Positions 31,673 to 40,500 of a stretch of DNA of 64,000 nt are shown here, one piece after another (positions within the stretch are counted from its first letter, which is position 1; each line of letters begins with the position of its first letter). Location: positions 434,001 to 498,000 of the forward strand of contig NZ_RHIB01000001.1 of the NCBI RefSeq assembly GCF_003710255.1, read 5' to 3'. This DNA comes from Alteribacter keqinensis (GTDB taxonomy: Bacteria > Bacillota > Bacilli > Bacillales > Salisediminibacteriaceae). A model generated the notes under the pieces. That model worked only from the letters and a program-made list of their open reading frames with translations, was not told the DNA's origin and did not search any database. Both the position numbers and the translations under genes were made by a program.

Positions 31673-34602
31673 CTCCCATATCCGATTGGAACGAAAAAGA
31701 GCTGGTCGAAAACCGTCTGATACAACAAATCCAAGAAATGGGCTATCAGGTTTCTGATGGCCCTTCTTTGGACAGTGAACGAGAGACCACCAGTGATGTG
31801 GTTCTTCGTGATCGTCTCAGAGATGCGATCACTCGTTTGAACCCATGGCTCAGTGATGACAATGTACATAAAGTGATGCGCTCGGTTCTTCATATCGAGG
31901 CCACAAGCCTGATGGAAGCAAACCAATCGTTTCACACCTTACTAATCAATTACATGTCAGTCCAACAAGACCTCGGAAAAGGAAAAAAGAATCAAACCGT
32001 GAAGCTCATCGACTTTGATAACCCTTCTAACAACGAATTCTTGGTTGTGGATCAGTTTAGTATAAAAGATGCCAAAGGGACCATTCGTCCCGACCTGATT
32101 CTTTTTGTGAACGGGATTCCTCTTGTTGTAATTGAATGTAAAAGTCCTTTGCTCAATGCAAACGAACAGATTGGCCAAGGTGTGAAGCAGTTGACCCGTT
32201 ACCAAATTGAACAAGAGCGTCTGTTTCATTACAACCAGTTTATGGTTGTGACCAGCAATGATCGTGCAAGAGCTGGTACGATTGGGGCTCAGGCTAAACA
32301 CTATGGGTTATGGAAAGACCCCTATCCCCTTACTGTGGCTGAGATTGGTAATGATCCGACCGCCCAGGACGTTTTGACAGCGGGGATGTTATCAAAAGAG
32401 AATCTACTCGATTTGATCCAAAACTTTATTGTGTACGAGCCAGAAGGCGGGAGAACCATCAAAAAACTTGCCCGTTACCAACAATTCCGTGCTGTAAGAA
32501 AAACCGTTGATCGAATTGTCCACGCCAAAACTCCTGAGGATCGTGGCGGAGTTGTCTGGCACACTCAAGGAAGTGGGAAATCGCTCACCATGCTTTACCT
32601 TGCAGTAAAACTGAGAAGGCTGAAGCAACTAGAAAACCCTACCATTGTGCTCGTGACCGACCGTAAAGATTTAGATAATCAACTATCAGCCACATTTAGA
32701 CGCTGTGGTTTTCCTAATCCCCAGCAGGCAAAAAGTGTCCCCCAGCTAAAGGAGCTTCTCTCTCAAGGACCTGGGGCAACAATCACAACCCTTGTTCAGA
32801 AATTTCAGGAAGATAAAGAAGCAGTATCTTACCCTGAATTGTCAACATCAAAAAATGTGTTTGTAATGGTTGATGAATCACACCGAAGTCAATATAAGGG
32901 ACTAGCTATGAACATGCGCACAGCCCTCCCAAATGCCTGCTATCTAGGATTTACGGGTACCCCGATTGATAAAGAAGATAAGAGTACCACAGCCACATTC
33001 GGCACTTACATTGACAAATACACAATCGACCAGGCTGTGGATGACGGGGCGACCGTACCGATCTTTTACGAAGCACGCTTAACAGAACTTCATGTCCAGG
33101 GTGAGACCTTGGATGAACTTTTTGATAGGAAATTTCGAGAGTATGATCAAGAAACGCGTGAAGAGATTAAAAAGAAGTATGCAAACGAACAGGCCATTAT
33201 CGCTTCTCCTAAACGTGTGGAACGGATTGCTTTAGATATGATTAATCATTATGAAACACACATTGCTCCAAACGGATTTAAAGCTCAGGTAGTGGCTATT
33301 TCCCGTGAAGCTGCGGTGATGTATAAAGAAAAGTTGGATGAACTAAGTGATTATGAATCCGTTGTTGTGATTTCAGGCGGTCACAATGATGAAGAGAAAA
33401 TGAAAAACTTTCACCTAAAACCTGAGGATGAAAAGAAATACATTGAACGTTTCAAAAAGCCATTAACTGAGGATAAACTGGCATTTATTATTGTGTGTGA
33501 TAAGCTACTTACAGGGTTTGATGCCCCTATTGAACAAGTCATGTACTTGGATAAACCATTGAAAGAACATACGCTCCTTCAAGCAATCGCGAGAACGAAT
33601 CGTACCTACAATAAAAAGGACTATGGTCTGATTGTTGATTACTACGGCGTCTCAAGCTTTCTTGAACAGGCACTTGATATCTTTACGAAGTCAGATGTTC
33701 AAGGGGCTCTACGCCCCATAGACAGCGAACTACCAAGGCTTGAAACGCGTCACCGTGCAGCGATGCGGTACTTTGATTATGTGAATAAAAGTAACTCCGA
33801 CGCTTGTATTCAGGTTCTGGAACCAGAAGACGTTCGACACGAGTTTGAAACGGCATTTAAACGCTTCGCAGAAAGCATGGATATGGTGATGCCGAACCAC
33901 AAAGCCAATCCATATGTAGATGATCTGAAGTTTCTGGGAAAGATTCGGCAAATGGCAAAATCACGCTTCCGTGAAGAAGGTCTCGACATTTCCGACTGTG
34001 GTGAAAAAGTGAGGCAGCTTATCGCAGATCATCTTCAGGCTTCTTCTGTCGAGGTCATACACGAACCGATTGATATACTTTCAAGCAAATTTGAGCAACA
34101 GATCAATGAAGCGAAGACCATTGAAGCCAAAGCTTCCCAAATGGAGCACGCGATTCGACATGAAATTAAGGTGAAGATGGATGAAAACCCAGTTTACTAT
34201 GCTTCCCTTAAAGAGCGTTTAGAGGAACTCATCAATGCCCGCAAAAACAAGCAGATGGACATTCTTGAGTATTACGAAGCTCTGCGAGAAAAGATCGACG
34301 GCATGCGCAATGTTACAAAACAAGGCGAAGAGCATGGCTTTACGAGAGAGCAGTATCCTTTTTATCAAATGCTTGAGGAACAGTTGGCTGGTGAGGAAGC
34401 GGAAGAGGTTAAAGATCTAACATTTATTGTCACAGGTCTTATCCAGTCAAAAGCAGTTGTAGAATGGACTCAAAAGGATGACGTTAAGCGTGAAATGAGA
34501 CGAGAAGTAAAAAAGAAGCTGCGTAAGCGAGTAGATAATAACAAGCTTGAGTATCTGACTCAGCAACTAATGGACCTTGCTGCAGTTCACTATAAGAAAT
34601 AG
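31669..34602 (+). CDS. hsdR: Type I restriction endonuclease subunit HsdR
   Basis: 977 aa. The nuclease domain has the PD-ExK motif RPDLILFVNGIPLVVIECK at about residues 140-158. The SF2 translocase has Walker A TQGSGKSLTM (about 300), the Walker B variant VDESHRS (about 402), FTGTPI (motif III) and the QAIARTNRTY motif VI. The C-terminal helical domain attaches to HsdM/HsdS. GTG start with GGGGAGGTGCC before it. All motifs are intact, so the system is probably active in restriction. Confidence 0.95.
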   Translation: MTPISDWNEKELVENRLIQQIQEMGYQVSDGPSLDSERETTSDVVLRDRLRDAITRLNPWLSDDNVHKVMRSVLHIEATSLMEANQSFHTLLINYMSVQQDLGKGKKNQTVKLIDFDNPSNNEFLVVDQFSIKDAKGTIRPDLILFVNGIPLVVIECKSPLLNANEQIGQGVKQLTRYQIEQERLFHYNQFMVVTSNDRARAGTIGAQAKHYGLWKDPYPLTVAEIGNDPTAQDVLTAGMLSKENLLDLIQNFIVYEPEGGRTIKKLARYQQFRAVRKTVDRIVHAKTPEDRGGVVWHTQGSGKSLTMLYLAVKLRRLKQLENPTIVLVTDRKDLDNQLSATFRRCGFPNPQQAKSVPQLKELLSQGPGATITTLVQKFQEDKEAVSYPELSTSKNVFVMVDESHRSQYKGLAMNMRTALPNACYLGFTGTPIDKEDKSTTATFGTYIDKYTIDQAVDDGATVPIFYEARLTELHVQGETLDELFDRKFREYDQETREEIKKKYANEQAIIASPKRVERIALDMINHYETHIAPNGFKAQVVAISREAAVMYKEKLDELSDYESVVVISGGHNDEEKMKNFHLKPEDEKKYIERFKKPLTEDKLAFIIVCDKLLTGFDAPIEQVMYLDKPLKEHTLLQAIARTNRTYNKKDYGLIVDYYGVSSFLEQALDIFTKSDVQGALRPIDSELPRLETRHRAAMRYFDYVNKSNSDACIQVLEPEDVRHEFETAFKRFAESMDMVMPNHKANPYVDDLKFLGKIRQMAKSRFREEGLDISDCGEKVRQLIADHLQASSVEVIHEPIDILSSKFEQQINEAKTIEAKASQMEHAIRHEIKVKMDENPVYYASLKERLEELINARKNKQMDILEYYEALREKIDGMRNVTKQGEEHGFTREQYPFYQMLEEQLAGEEAEEVKDLTFIVTGLIQSKAVVEWTQKDDVKREMRREVKKKLRKRVDNNKLEYLTQQLMDLAAVHYKK

Positions 34603-34622
34603 ATTTATTGAGGAGTAAACGG

Positions 34623-34757
34623 ATGAAGGTTAAAAGAAATTATAGTAAAGATGGTCAGACTTTTGAAGAATTATTCAAACACCTTGTAGAAACAAAAGTG
34701 GACGATTTTATAAATTATCAGATACAGTACAAAAAGGAGCAAGAAAAGAATAAGTAA
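34623..34757 (+). CDS. 44-aa protein downstream of hsdR
   Basis: ATG at 34623 preceded by TTGAGGAGTAAACGG, 20 bases after the hsdR stop. It reads MKVKRNYSKDGQTFEELFKH and ends IQYKKEQEKNK; the remainder is helical and charged. Closed by a strong terminator, so it is the last gene of the hsd operon. No recognised family. Good ribosome binding site and operon position make translation likely. Confidence 0.6.
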   Translation: MKVKRNYSKDGQTFEELFKHLVETKVDDFINYQIQYKKEQEKNK

Positions 34758-34766
34758 CTCATAACT

Positions 34767-34795
34767 AAAGCCCTCATGCAATTTTGAGGGCTTTT
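34767..34795. terminator. Bidirectional terminator after the hsd operon
   Basis: AAAGCCCTCA (34767-34776) / TGAGGGCTTTT (34785-34795) with an 8-nt loop. It lies between the convergent hsd operon and the SprT-like gene. Confidence 0.9.
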
Positions 34796-35525
34796 AGTAT
34801 TCGATAGTCAAGGTTGGGCCATTGATACGCAGCCACTCTTTACGCTCTTCATAGTCAGGTAAAACGGACCTCACAAGTTGCCAAAACTCTTTCGAATGGT
34901 TGGGGTGTTTAATGTGGGCTAATTCGTGTACCAATAGGTAATCAACGATTGCCATCGGAGCCATAATAATCCTCCAATTAAGATAGATATCACCTTTTGG
35001 AGTACATGTTCCCCAGCGCATTTTCTGTTCCTTCAGTCGAATCTTTGAAGGAAATACATCCATTTTTTTAGTGTATATTTCCGCACGTTCTTTTATCTTC
35101 TTATCACCATGTGTAAAGTACCATTTTTTAAAAGCGTTGTAGAGATCACACTTTTTTTCCTCTTTAGATATGTTGGTAGGAATGATAGAAATAAAACGTC
35201 CATTACGAAACTTAAGTTTAACGTGTTCTGTTTCTCCTGCAATTACCTTTAAACTATAATTCCTTCCTAGGTAAGATAACTTTTCCCCACTTACAAACTC
35301 CTTTGGGGCTGGTTTCCTCTCTATATCTTTGAAAGCCTTCCATTTCTCTAATATCCATGGAGCTTTTTTATAAAGGAGTTCGTTTAGCTGTTCTTGATTC
35401 ATTTCAGGTGGAGCGGTTACTTTAATTCCATCTAACCATTCAACAGATATATTAACTTCATTGCTTTTTGTTTTGGGTTCAAGGTTATAATCAAATGTAG
35501 TTGTTCCGTATGTAAACGATGGCAT
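34794..35525 (-). CDS. SprT/YgjP-like zinc metallopeptidase associated with type I RM
   Basis: 243 aa. The C-terminal third has the zinc site HELAHIKHPNHSKEF (HExxH with a third His, about residues 204-214), preceded by the conserved KMRWGTCTPKGDIYLNWRI. This is the YgjP/DUF45 pattern that is common beside type I restriction genes, where its role is unknown. ATG follows AGAGGGACCAGG. Convergent with hsdR. Likely cytosolic. Confidence 0.87.
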   Translation of the reverse strand: MPSFTYGTTTFDYNLEPKTKSNEVNISVEWLDGIKVTAPPEMNQEQLNELLYKKAPWILEKWKAFKDIERKPAPKEFVSGEKLSYLGRNYSLKVIAGETEHVKLKFRNGRFISIIPTNISKEEKKCDLYNAFKKWYFTHGDKKIKERAEIYTKKMDVFPSKIRLKEQKMRWGTCTPKGDIYLNWRIIMAPMAIVDYLLVHELAHIKHPNHSKEFWQLVRSVLPDYEERKEWLRINGPTLTIEY

Positions 35526-35702
35526 CCTGGTCCCTCTATTCTAAAGATGATGTGTTCATTTTACAGAGTTCTGTGAATTTGTTCAATAAAACTATGCATT
35601 GAAGAATTTTGTAGAAAACCCATTGTGTTCGACAAAATATGACTGATATTTACATTGGTTTGTATTACCATTATGAGAGAGGTTAGTATTAGGAGGATTG
35701 TC

Positions 35703-36503
35703 ATGAGTGAAAATCTCTTTTCATTTATGAAAGATGAGCATAAAGAATTAAGTGAATTAGGAAATTACATAGATACAAGGTTATTTTTTGAACCTGAATC
35801 AATTCTTATTAAGGCACGAGTATACACTGAGGTGCTAGCTAAGATTACTATGGCTAAGGAAGGTATTCCAGAAGTATATGACCTTAAGCATTACCAACGC
35901 ATTCAAAAATTAGATGGTGCAGGAATCTTCACTAAAGATATCTTAGAAAGGTTTGAATGGATTAGAAAGCGGGGGAATAAGGCTGCACATAACGCTGGAT
36001 GTGGAACCTTTGAGGATGCTTTAAATGCCCACAGACTAATTTTTGATTTGTCGGTATGGTTTAAGGAAGTATATGATTTAGACTTTAATCCGCCAAAATA
36101 CAGAATACCACAGCCTGCTATTGGTGGATCACCTATAAATACAAAAGAGCTAAATAGCATTATAAGTCAGTCAGTTGAAAGTACAATTAAAAAGTCTTTT
36201 GAAGACAAATTAAAACTAATTGAGGAAGCCTTACATTTAATAAAAACTGAAACGGCTTCCGCTACTGAACCGTTAATAAGAGAAGAATTTAAGCTTATTA
36301 CTCACTTAGAGAAATCAGGTTACGAAGTGATTGATAATCGAGAAAAAGGTGGCACCGTCTGGGTAATTGGAGGGTGGGAATTAGAAGATCATTTTTTTAG
36401 TTTAGAAGAGCGTGGTATTTATTTTCGGTATTTAGAAAATGGTGGTCGAGCGTCGAAAGGAATACCTGCTTGGTACTTGAGAAATAAAGATTATCTTGAT
36501 TAG
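35703..36503 (+). CDS. DUF4145-like protein, first gene of an uncharacterised cluster
   Basis: 266 aa from the ATG at 35703, with AGGAGG 7 bases upstream. A helical N-terminal domain (SILIKARVYTEVLAKI, then IRKRGNKAAHN) is like the DUF4145 and RM-associated R-E-A-H-N helical domains. The C-terminal ~70 residues hold a GGTVWVIGGWELE motif and an aromatic tail (GIPAWYLRNKDYL). Both parts occur in defence-associated proteins. It is followed 30 bp later by a NucS-like nuclease gene, suggesting one operon. Function unknown. Confidence 0.6.
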   Translation: MSENLFSFMKDEHKELSELGNYIDTRLFFEPESILIKARVYTEVLAKITMAKEGIPEVYDLKHYQRIQKLDGAGIFTKDILERFEWIRKRGNKAAHNAGCGTFEDALNAHRLIFDLSVWFKEVYDLDFNPPKYRIPQPAIGGSPINTKELNSIISQSVESTIKKSFEDKLKLIEEALHLIKTETASATEPLIREEFKLITHLEKSGYEVIDNREKGGTVWVIGGWELEDHFFSLEERGIYFRYLENGGRASKGIPAWYLRNKDYLD

Positions 36504-36532
36504 TTTTTAGCGTAATAGAGGGAGGGATAGAG

Positions 36533-37399
36533 ATGGATTACTTTAATCCTAAGAAAATTAATTTAAAAGATCATCCTACACTTAGTGAGAGATGGGTTCA
36601 AGATCGAATATCAGAGAACCCTACTATTTTGGGATTAGGAGATATTGTCCTTAAAGATAAAGAGAGAATTCAACCGAAAGCAGGAAGGTTAGATTTATTA
36701 TTACAAGATCCAGAAACAAATCGAAGGTATGAAGTTGAAGTTCAGTTGGGGAAAACGGATGAAAAGCATATAATACGCACTATCGAGTATTGGGATATAG
36801 AGAGAAAGCGATATCCTCAATATGAACATTGCGCTGTCATCATAGCCGAAGACATAACCAGTCGATTCTTAAATGTTATAAACTTATTTAACGGGAACAT
36901 CCCATTAATAGCAATTCAAATGACTGCTGTAGAAGTTGATAACAAAGTGGGATTATTCTTTACTACAGTGTTAGATGAGACGCCATTAGGTTTAGTAGAG
37001 GAAGATGAGGAAGTACAAGAGCTAACGGACCGTAAATATTGGGAACAGCGAGGAACAAAGGAAACAGTTTCTATTGCCGATGAATTGTTGCGTGTTTTAC
37101 ATGAAAGTGATCCAAATCTCAATCTCAAGTACAACAAAATGTACATTGGACTAGAGAAGTCAGGAAATCCGAATAACTTTGTTATTTTCAAACCCCGAAA
37201 AAACAGTATCACTATTGAAGTCCGTTTACCTAAAACAGAAGAGTTAGATCGTCAATTTGAAGAAAGTGAAGTTGATATTTTGGAATATTCTAAGCGTTAT
37301 GGTAGATATAGGATTAGGCTTGTTAAAAAAGATATTAAGGTGCACGGTGATTTGATAAATCATATTCTTAAAAAAGCTTATGAGACTAGTATTATCTAA
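36533..37399 (+). CDS. PD-(D/E)XK nuclease, NucS-like N-terminal domain
   Basis: 288 aa, ATG after GGAGGGATAGAG. The start (LSERWVQDRISENPTILGLG) is the helix preceding a NucS-type nuclease core. GRLDLLL (about residues 52-58) and YEVEVQLG (about 66-73) supply the Asp and Glu-x-Glu/Gln active-site positions. In the variant here the final Lys is replaced by Gln (EVEVQ). The C-terminal half is unassigned and carries FVIFKPRKNSITIEVRLP, like DUF5655-type tails. Predicted DNA-cleaving or DNA-binding member of the cluster. Confidence 0.65.
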   Translation: MDYFNPKKINLKDHPTLSERWVQDRISENPTILGLGDIVLKDKERIQPKAGRLDLLLQDPETNRRYEVEVQLGKTDEKHIIRTIEYWDIERKRYPQYEHCAVIIAEDITSRFLNVINLFNGNIPLIAIQMTAVEVDNKVGLFFTTVLDETPLGLVEEDEEVQELTDRKYWEQRGTKETVSIADELLRVLHESDPNLNLKYNKMYIGLEKSGNPNNFVIFKPRKNSITIEVRLPKTEELDRQFEESEVDILEYSKRYGRYRIRLVKKDIKVHGDLINHILKKAYETSII

Positions 37400-37419
37400 T
37401 AAAAGGACGGTTATTAACT

Positions 37420-38454
37420 ATGTTAAATGATAACTTAATTTACTTTCCTCAGATCTCATTAAAAAAATCGCCTTGGTTATATAGAATGCTTTTGTATTGT
37501 GACAGTATAACGGTTATTGCACCTAACACGTTTAATGAAAATCCAGAGTTATATGGCCCATTCACGCAAACTTTAATTATTGAAGAAATTGTCAAGGTAG
37601 TTAATCCAGAATACACACATATGTACAATTCAAATGTTTATCATTCGTTTTACAAAAATCTAAATAAGCATTACTTAAAAGGTAATAATGGTTCTCTTAG
37701 TGGCTACCAATACAGTAAAGTTCATATTAATAAAATGGGATTTGAATTAAAACAATATTTATTAAGAAATAAATTAGCTATTAAAACCAATGATGTGGAT
37801 TGGATAAACGTAAGGCAAGATATTGCAAGAGACTTTATGAATTATTTAGCTTGTTATATAGGGAATCTAGAATCAATGACACCTGTTACAGACTCAGTAT
37901 CTAATATAAGCCCTCATTATAGTAAATTTAAAATTCCTGCCTATTCGAATGATAGTTTAAATAGATCAGTAAAAGAGCAAGAACTTGCTACCCTGTCTTC
38001 AATATTATTAGAAAGATTAATTCCAATCCCTCATGAAATAAATGATGTATCAAAGTTAATTGATTTCAAGGCTAATCATAAGAATGAGCTTGAAAATTTT
38101 AAAAGAATTATAAATCAAACTAGCCTTCACCTAGTTAACTATCAAGAGAATACAAAGAGAGATGCAATAAAGCACCATATTGATCTTCTAAATGATCAAA
38201 AAGCAGCATTAAAGAGTCAAATGGATAGATATTTTGATAAGACAGACTTTTCTCCATTACTTTTTACAATACCACTCACCATCCATGAAATTTCAACCAT
38301 AAGTGATGGTGTTTTAGCTGGAAATCTTGCTTCTTCTTTAATTGTTGGGAAATCAATCTTTGATGTCTATGATAGGAGAAGGCATAGGGTGAATAGTTTG
38401 ATGAGAAATCCTTTTGCTTATATATTATCCATTGAAAAGCATTTTAATTGCTGA
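37420..38454 (+). CDS. DUF6236-like protein
   Basis: 344 aa. The opening LIYFPQISLKKSPWLYRMLL followed by YCDSITVIAP resembles the N-terminal signature of the DUF6236 family. The centre is helical and charged. A weakly hydrophobic GVLAGNLASSLIVGKSIFDVY segment near the C-terminus could touch membrane. Lies 20 bp after the NucS-like gene; the ribosome binding site (AAAGGACGG) is fair. AT-rich. Function unknown. Confidence 0.5.
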   Translation: MLNDNLIYFPQISLKKSPWLYRMLLYCDSITVIAPNTFNENPELYGPFTQTLIIEEIVKVVNPEYTHMYNSNVYHSFYKNLNKHYLKGNNGSLSGYQYSKVHINKMGFELKQYLLRNKLAIKTNDVDWINVRQDIARDFMNYLACYIGNLESMTPVTDSVSNISPHYSKFKIPAYSNDSLNRSVKEQELATLSSILLERLIPIPHEINDVSKLIDFKANHKNELENFKRIINQTSLHLVNYQENTKRDAIKHHIDLLNDQKAALKSQMDRYFDKTDFSPLLFTIPLTIHEISTISDGVLAGNLASSLIVGKSIFDVYDRRRHRVNSLMRNPFAYILSIEKHFNC

Positions 38455-38527
38455 GGTAAATTCAAGGTTAAATTAGACTTGGAATCTTAATTAGATAGAT
38501 TTGCATTTTTAATAAAAGGGGATTTAA

Positions 38528-40279
38528 ATGTTAAATAAAAATGCTTTACAAGTAACAGAAAATGCTTATTTTTACAAGAAAATAAGAAAGTTTACTAAAG
38601 CTAAGATAAAAGAAGTTTTTGATGAAATTAGCAAATACAAAGTGGGTTACTATAAGTTAAACATAGTGAAGGATAAAATTACTGTAAATGGAACAGAAGT
38701 TGTTTTTTCAGGCTGTGTATTTAAATATAATAGATCCCCTGATTTTCTTAAAGCTGAACAATCTTTGAGCAATGTGGAGACTAAGTATGCATACTTTTTA
38801 CTTGTTGAATACGATGGTTATGTAGCGTTCAGTAAATTAAACGTAAGCGGAATCGATAAGTTATTCGAAGACTATATAGAAAAGGTTGGGTATGAAACCA
38901 TGTCGCGCATGTTTTTATCAGAAAATACTAGATTCAAGAAATTCTCTGTGAATAATATGGATATTTCTGATAAGGCAATAAGAAAAAAGATGTATGAAGC
39001 TGCCAACTTGAAAGAGTCGCTTTCCACTTTAAGTGCAAACAAGTACTTTGTTAGGGACATGAGAATTGTACAAGATAATAGTGATGTATCGCTTGCACTA
39101 AATACTTCTCGGGTTGGTTTTTTTAGTAAAAGGAAAGACATTGACGAATTTTCAGAATGGGTTGTATCAATAATTAATAAGATAAAACATTATAGACCTT
39201 CAATTACTTATTTGGATAGTTTCGCATCACCTATAAACACTGAAATTAAAAAACTTAACCCTCGAAATATACTTTTTATGATAAATGATTTGTTTGAAGA
39301 GGAGAGTCAGTTTTACTTAAAACTAGATAATGGGAGAACAAGGAATATTAATGTAAATTTAATGGAAAAAATAGAGAGGTCATTTGAGCTGACAAAAATA
39401 AATACCAGTGCTGTGAAGGTTAATACAAATATTGATAACTCACTTAAATTAATTAAAAATAAAAAGTCTTTTAGTATAAGATCGAATAAGTTAAGGAAAA
39501 TACATTTTAAGTTAAATGATGGGGTTGAACACAATCTACTTAATTATCTTAACGAAAATCAAAACTTCTTAGTCTTGTTTGACGATATAAATATTGTTTA
39601 TTGGGCGAATACCTTGTTTAAAGATAATGCCCTGTTAAGCAATATTGAAAATTTCTTAGATGTATTTTTAGAATTTCCTGAACTTAAAGATATTACATCT
39701 GAGAAAGGTCCCACAGATAATACTACTTTGAAAGCATTCGAACGTAATTCACTATTTAATTTTATCGAGTTGAAGCTAGCTAACAATAGTAATTTTATAT
39801 TTTGTGATGATCTTGGGGATGAGTGGGCAGATTACATCAGTCTAGATGATAATAAAATATGTTTTTATCATGCAAAATACCATGAACCATCTTTGTCAGC
39901 GTCTGCATTTCATGAAGTTGTTTCCCAAGCGCAAAAAAATCTAGGAAATATATATGTGACAGAAGATTCGCTCAATAGGAAAAGAGATTCTTGGGGAAAT
40001 CCATATGGAAAAACAGAAATTAAAAGATTAATTAAAGGTACTAATATAGAAGAAGGTATAGAAGCGTATAAATCTACATTAAAAGCTCCAAATTCTTTCA
40101 AGGAAATCGTTTTAGTAATTAACTTTATATCTAAGAAACAACTACAAGAGGAACTGGTCAAGCTAAAAGACGGACAAAGTACAAAATACCAAGTAGTTCA
40201 AATTTTTTGGTTAATTTCTTCATTAGTTTCCTTATGCAAAGAAGCAGGTCTTAATGTTTACATAACTTGCTTACCATAA
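38528..40279 (+). CDS. Uncharacterised 583-aa protein with nuclease-like C-terminal motif
   Basis: Last cargo gene, ending 221 bp before the right end of the element. ATG follows AAAAGGGGATTTAA. The first ~400 residues match nothing I recognise: alpha/beta pattern, Lys/Asn-rich. Near residue 435 comes CDDLGDEWADYISLDD, then ICFYHAKYHEPS and SASAFHEVVSQAQKNLG. Asp...(x)n...HAK followed by an SxxAxxExxxQAxKNL helix is compatible with a PD-(D/E)XK-like nuclease in which HAK replaces ExK. No helicase or kinase motif is visible. Possibly the effector of the 35703-40279 cluster. Confidence 0.5.
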   Translation: MLNKNALQVTENAYFYKKIRKFTKAKIKEVFDEISKYKVGYYKLNIVKDKITVNGTEVVFSGCVFKYNRSPDFLKAEQSLSNVETKYAYFLLVEYDGYVAFSKLNVSGIDKLFEDYIEKVGYETMSRMFLSENTRFKKFSVNNMDISDKAIRKKMYEAANLKESLSTLSANKYFVRDMRIVQDNSDVSLALNTSRVGFFSKRKDIDEFSEWVVSIINKIKHYRPSITYLDSFASPINTEIKKLNPRNILFMINDLFEEESQFYLKLDNGRTRNINVNLMEKIERSFELTKINTSAVKVNTNIDNSLKLIKNKKSFSIRSNKLRKIHFKLNDGVEHNLLNYLNENQNFLVLFDDINIVYWANTLFKDNALLSNIENFLDVFLEFPELKDITSEKGPTDNTTLKAFERNSLFNFIELKLANNSNFIFCDDLGDEWADYISLDDNKICFYHAKYHEPSLSASAFHEVVSQAQKNLGNIYVTEDSLNRKRDSWGNPYGKTEIKRLIKGTNIEEGIEAYKSTLKAPNSFKEIVLVINFISKKQLQEELVKLKDGQSTKYQVVQIFWLISSLVSLCKEAGLNVYITCLP

Positions 40280-40483
40280 CTTACTATAAACTTCTCATTC
40301 CATCAAAAAGTACCATACTTTCAAAGTTTTTGAAAGTGAAATAGGAATTCCTATTAGGGTTTCAATTGATTTGAATATAAACGAAATCAAAAAGACAAAA
40401 ATTATTACTGGAAATAAAACTTAATAGATAATGTATAGTTGATACAGTAACATTATTATAATGAACAGACTTTCGATGCCCCA
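40280..40483. other. Right-end noncoding region of the element
   Basis: About 200 AT-rich bases between the 583-aa gene and the right attachment arm. They contain a hairpin ACTTTCAA (40317-40324) / TTGAAAGT (40330-40337), probably a weak terminator. A perfect 16-bp palindrome AATAGGAATTCCTATT lies at 40340-40355. Confidence 0.6.
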
Positions 40484-40497
40484 CCTTTGACTTTAGA
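40484..40497 (+). other. Right half of attP (attR inner arm)
   Basis: CCTTTGACTTTAGA, the inverted partner of 17793-17806. After circularisation the two arms flank the 8-bp centre ACAGAAAC. Confidence 0.8.
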
Positions 40498-40500
40498 ACA

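Larger units (their letters stand above)
17788..40500 (+). mobile_element. Skin-like sigK-intervening element, 22,713 bp, carrying a defence island
   Basis: Boundaries are set by restoring sigK. GAA A at 17788-17791 and GAA A at 40501-40504 are the same in-frame codon start, and crossover anywhere in this 4-bp identity rebuilds ...ENEILMHLR. The inner ends match as inverted halves of attP: TCTAATGTCAAAGG (17793-17806) against CCTTTGACTTTAGA (40484-40497). The first operon inside encodes the SpoIVCA-type recombinase. No phage structural, replication or lysis genes are present. Cargo is ABC-3C, a second recombinase pair, type I restriction-modification and an uncharacterised nuclease cluster. 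Base composition is visibly more AT-rich than the flanks, except for the hsd genes, which suggests a mosaic of several acquisitions. Confidence 0.93.

Noticed and set aside
17788-40500. Interpretation of the sigK element as an intact prophage
   Set aside because: No capsid, tail, portal, terminase, replication or lysis genes are present; only recombinases, regulators and defence-type genes.
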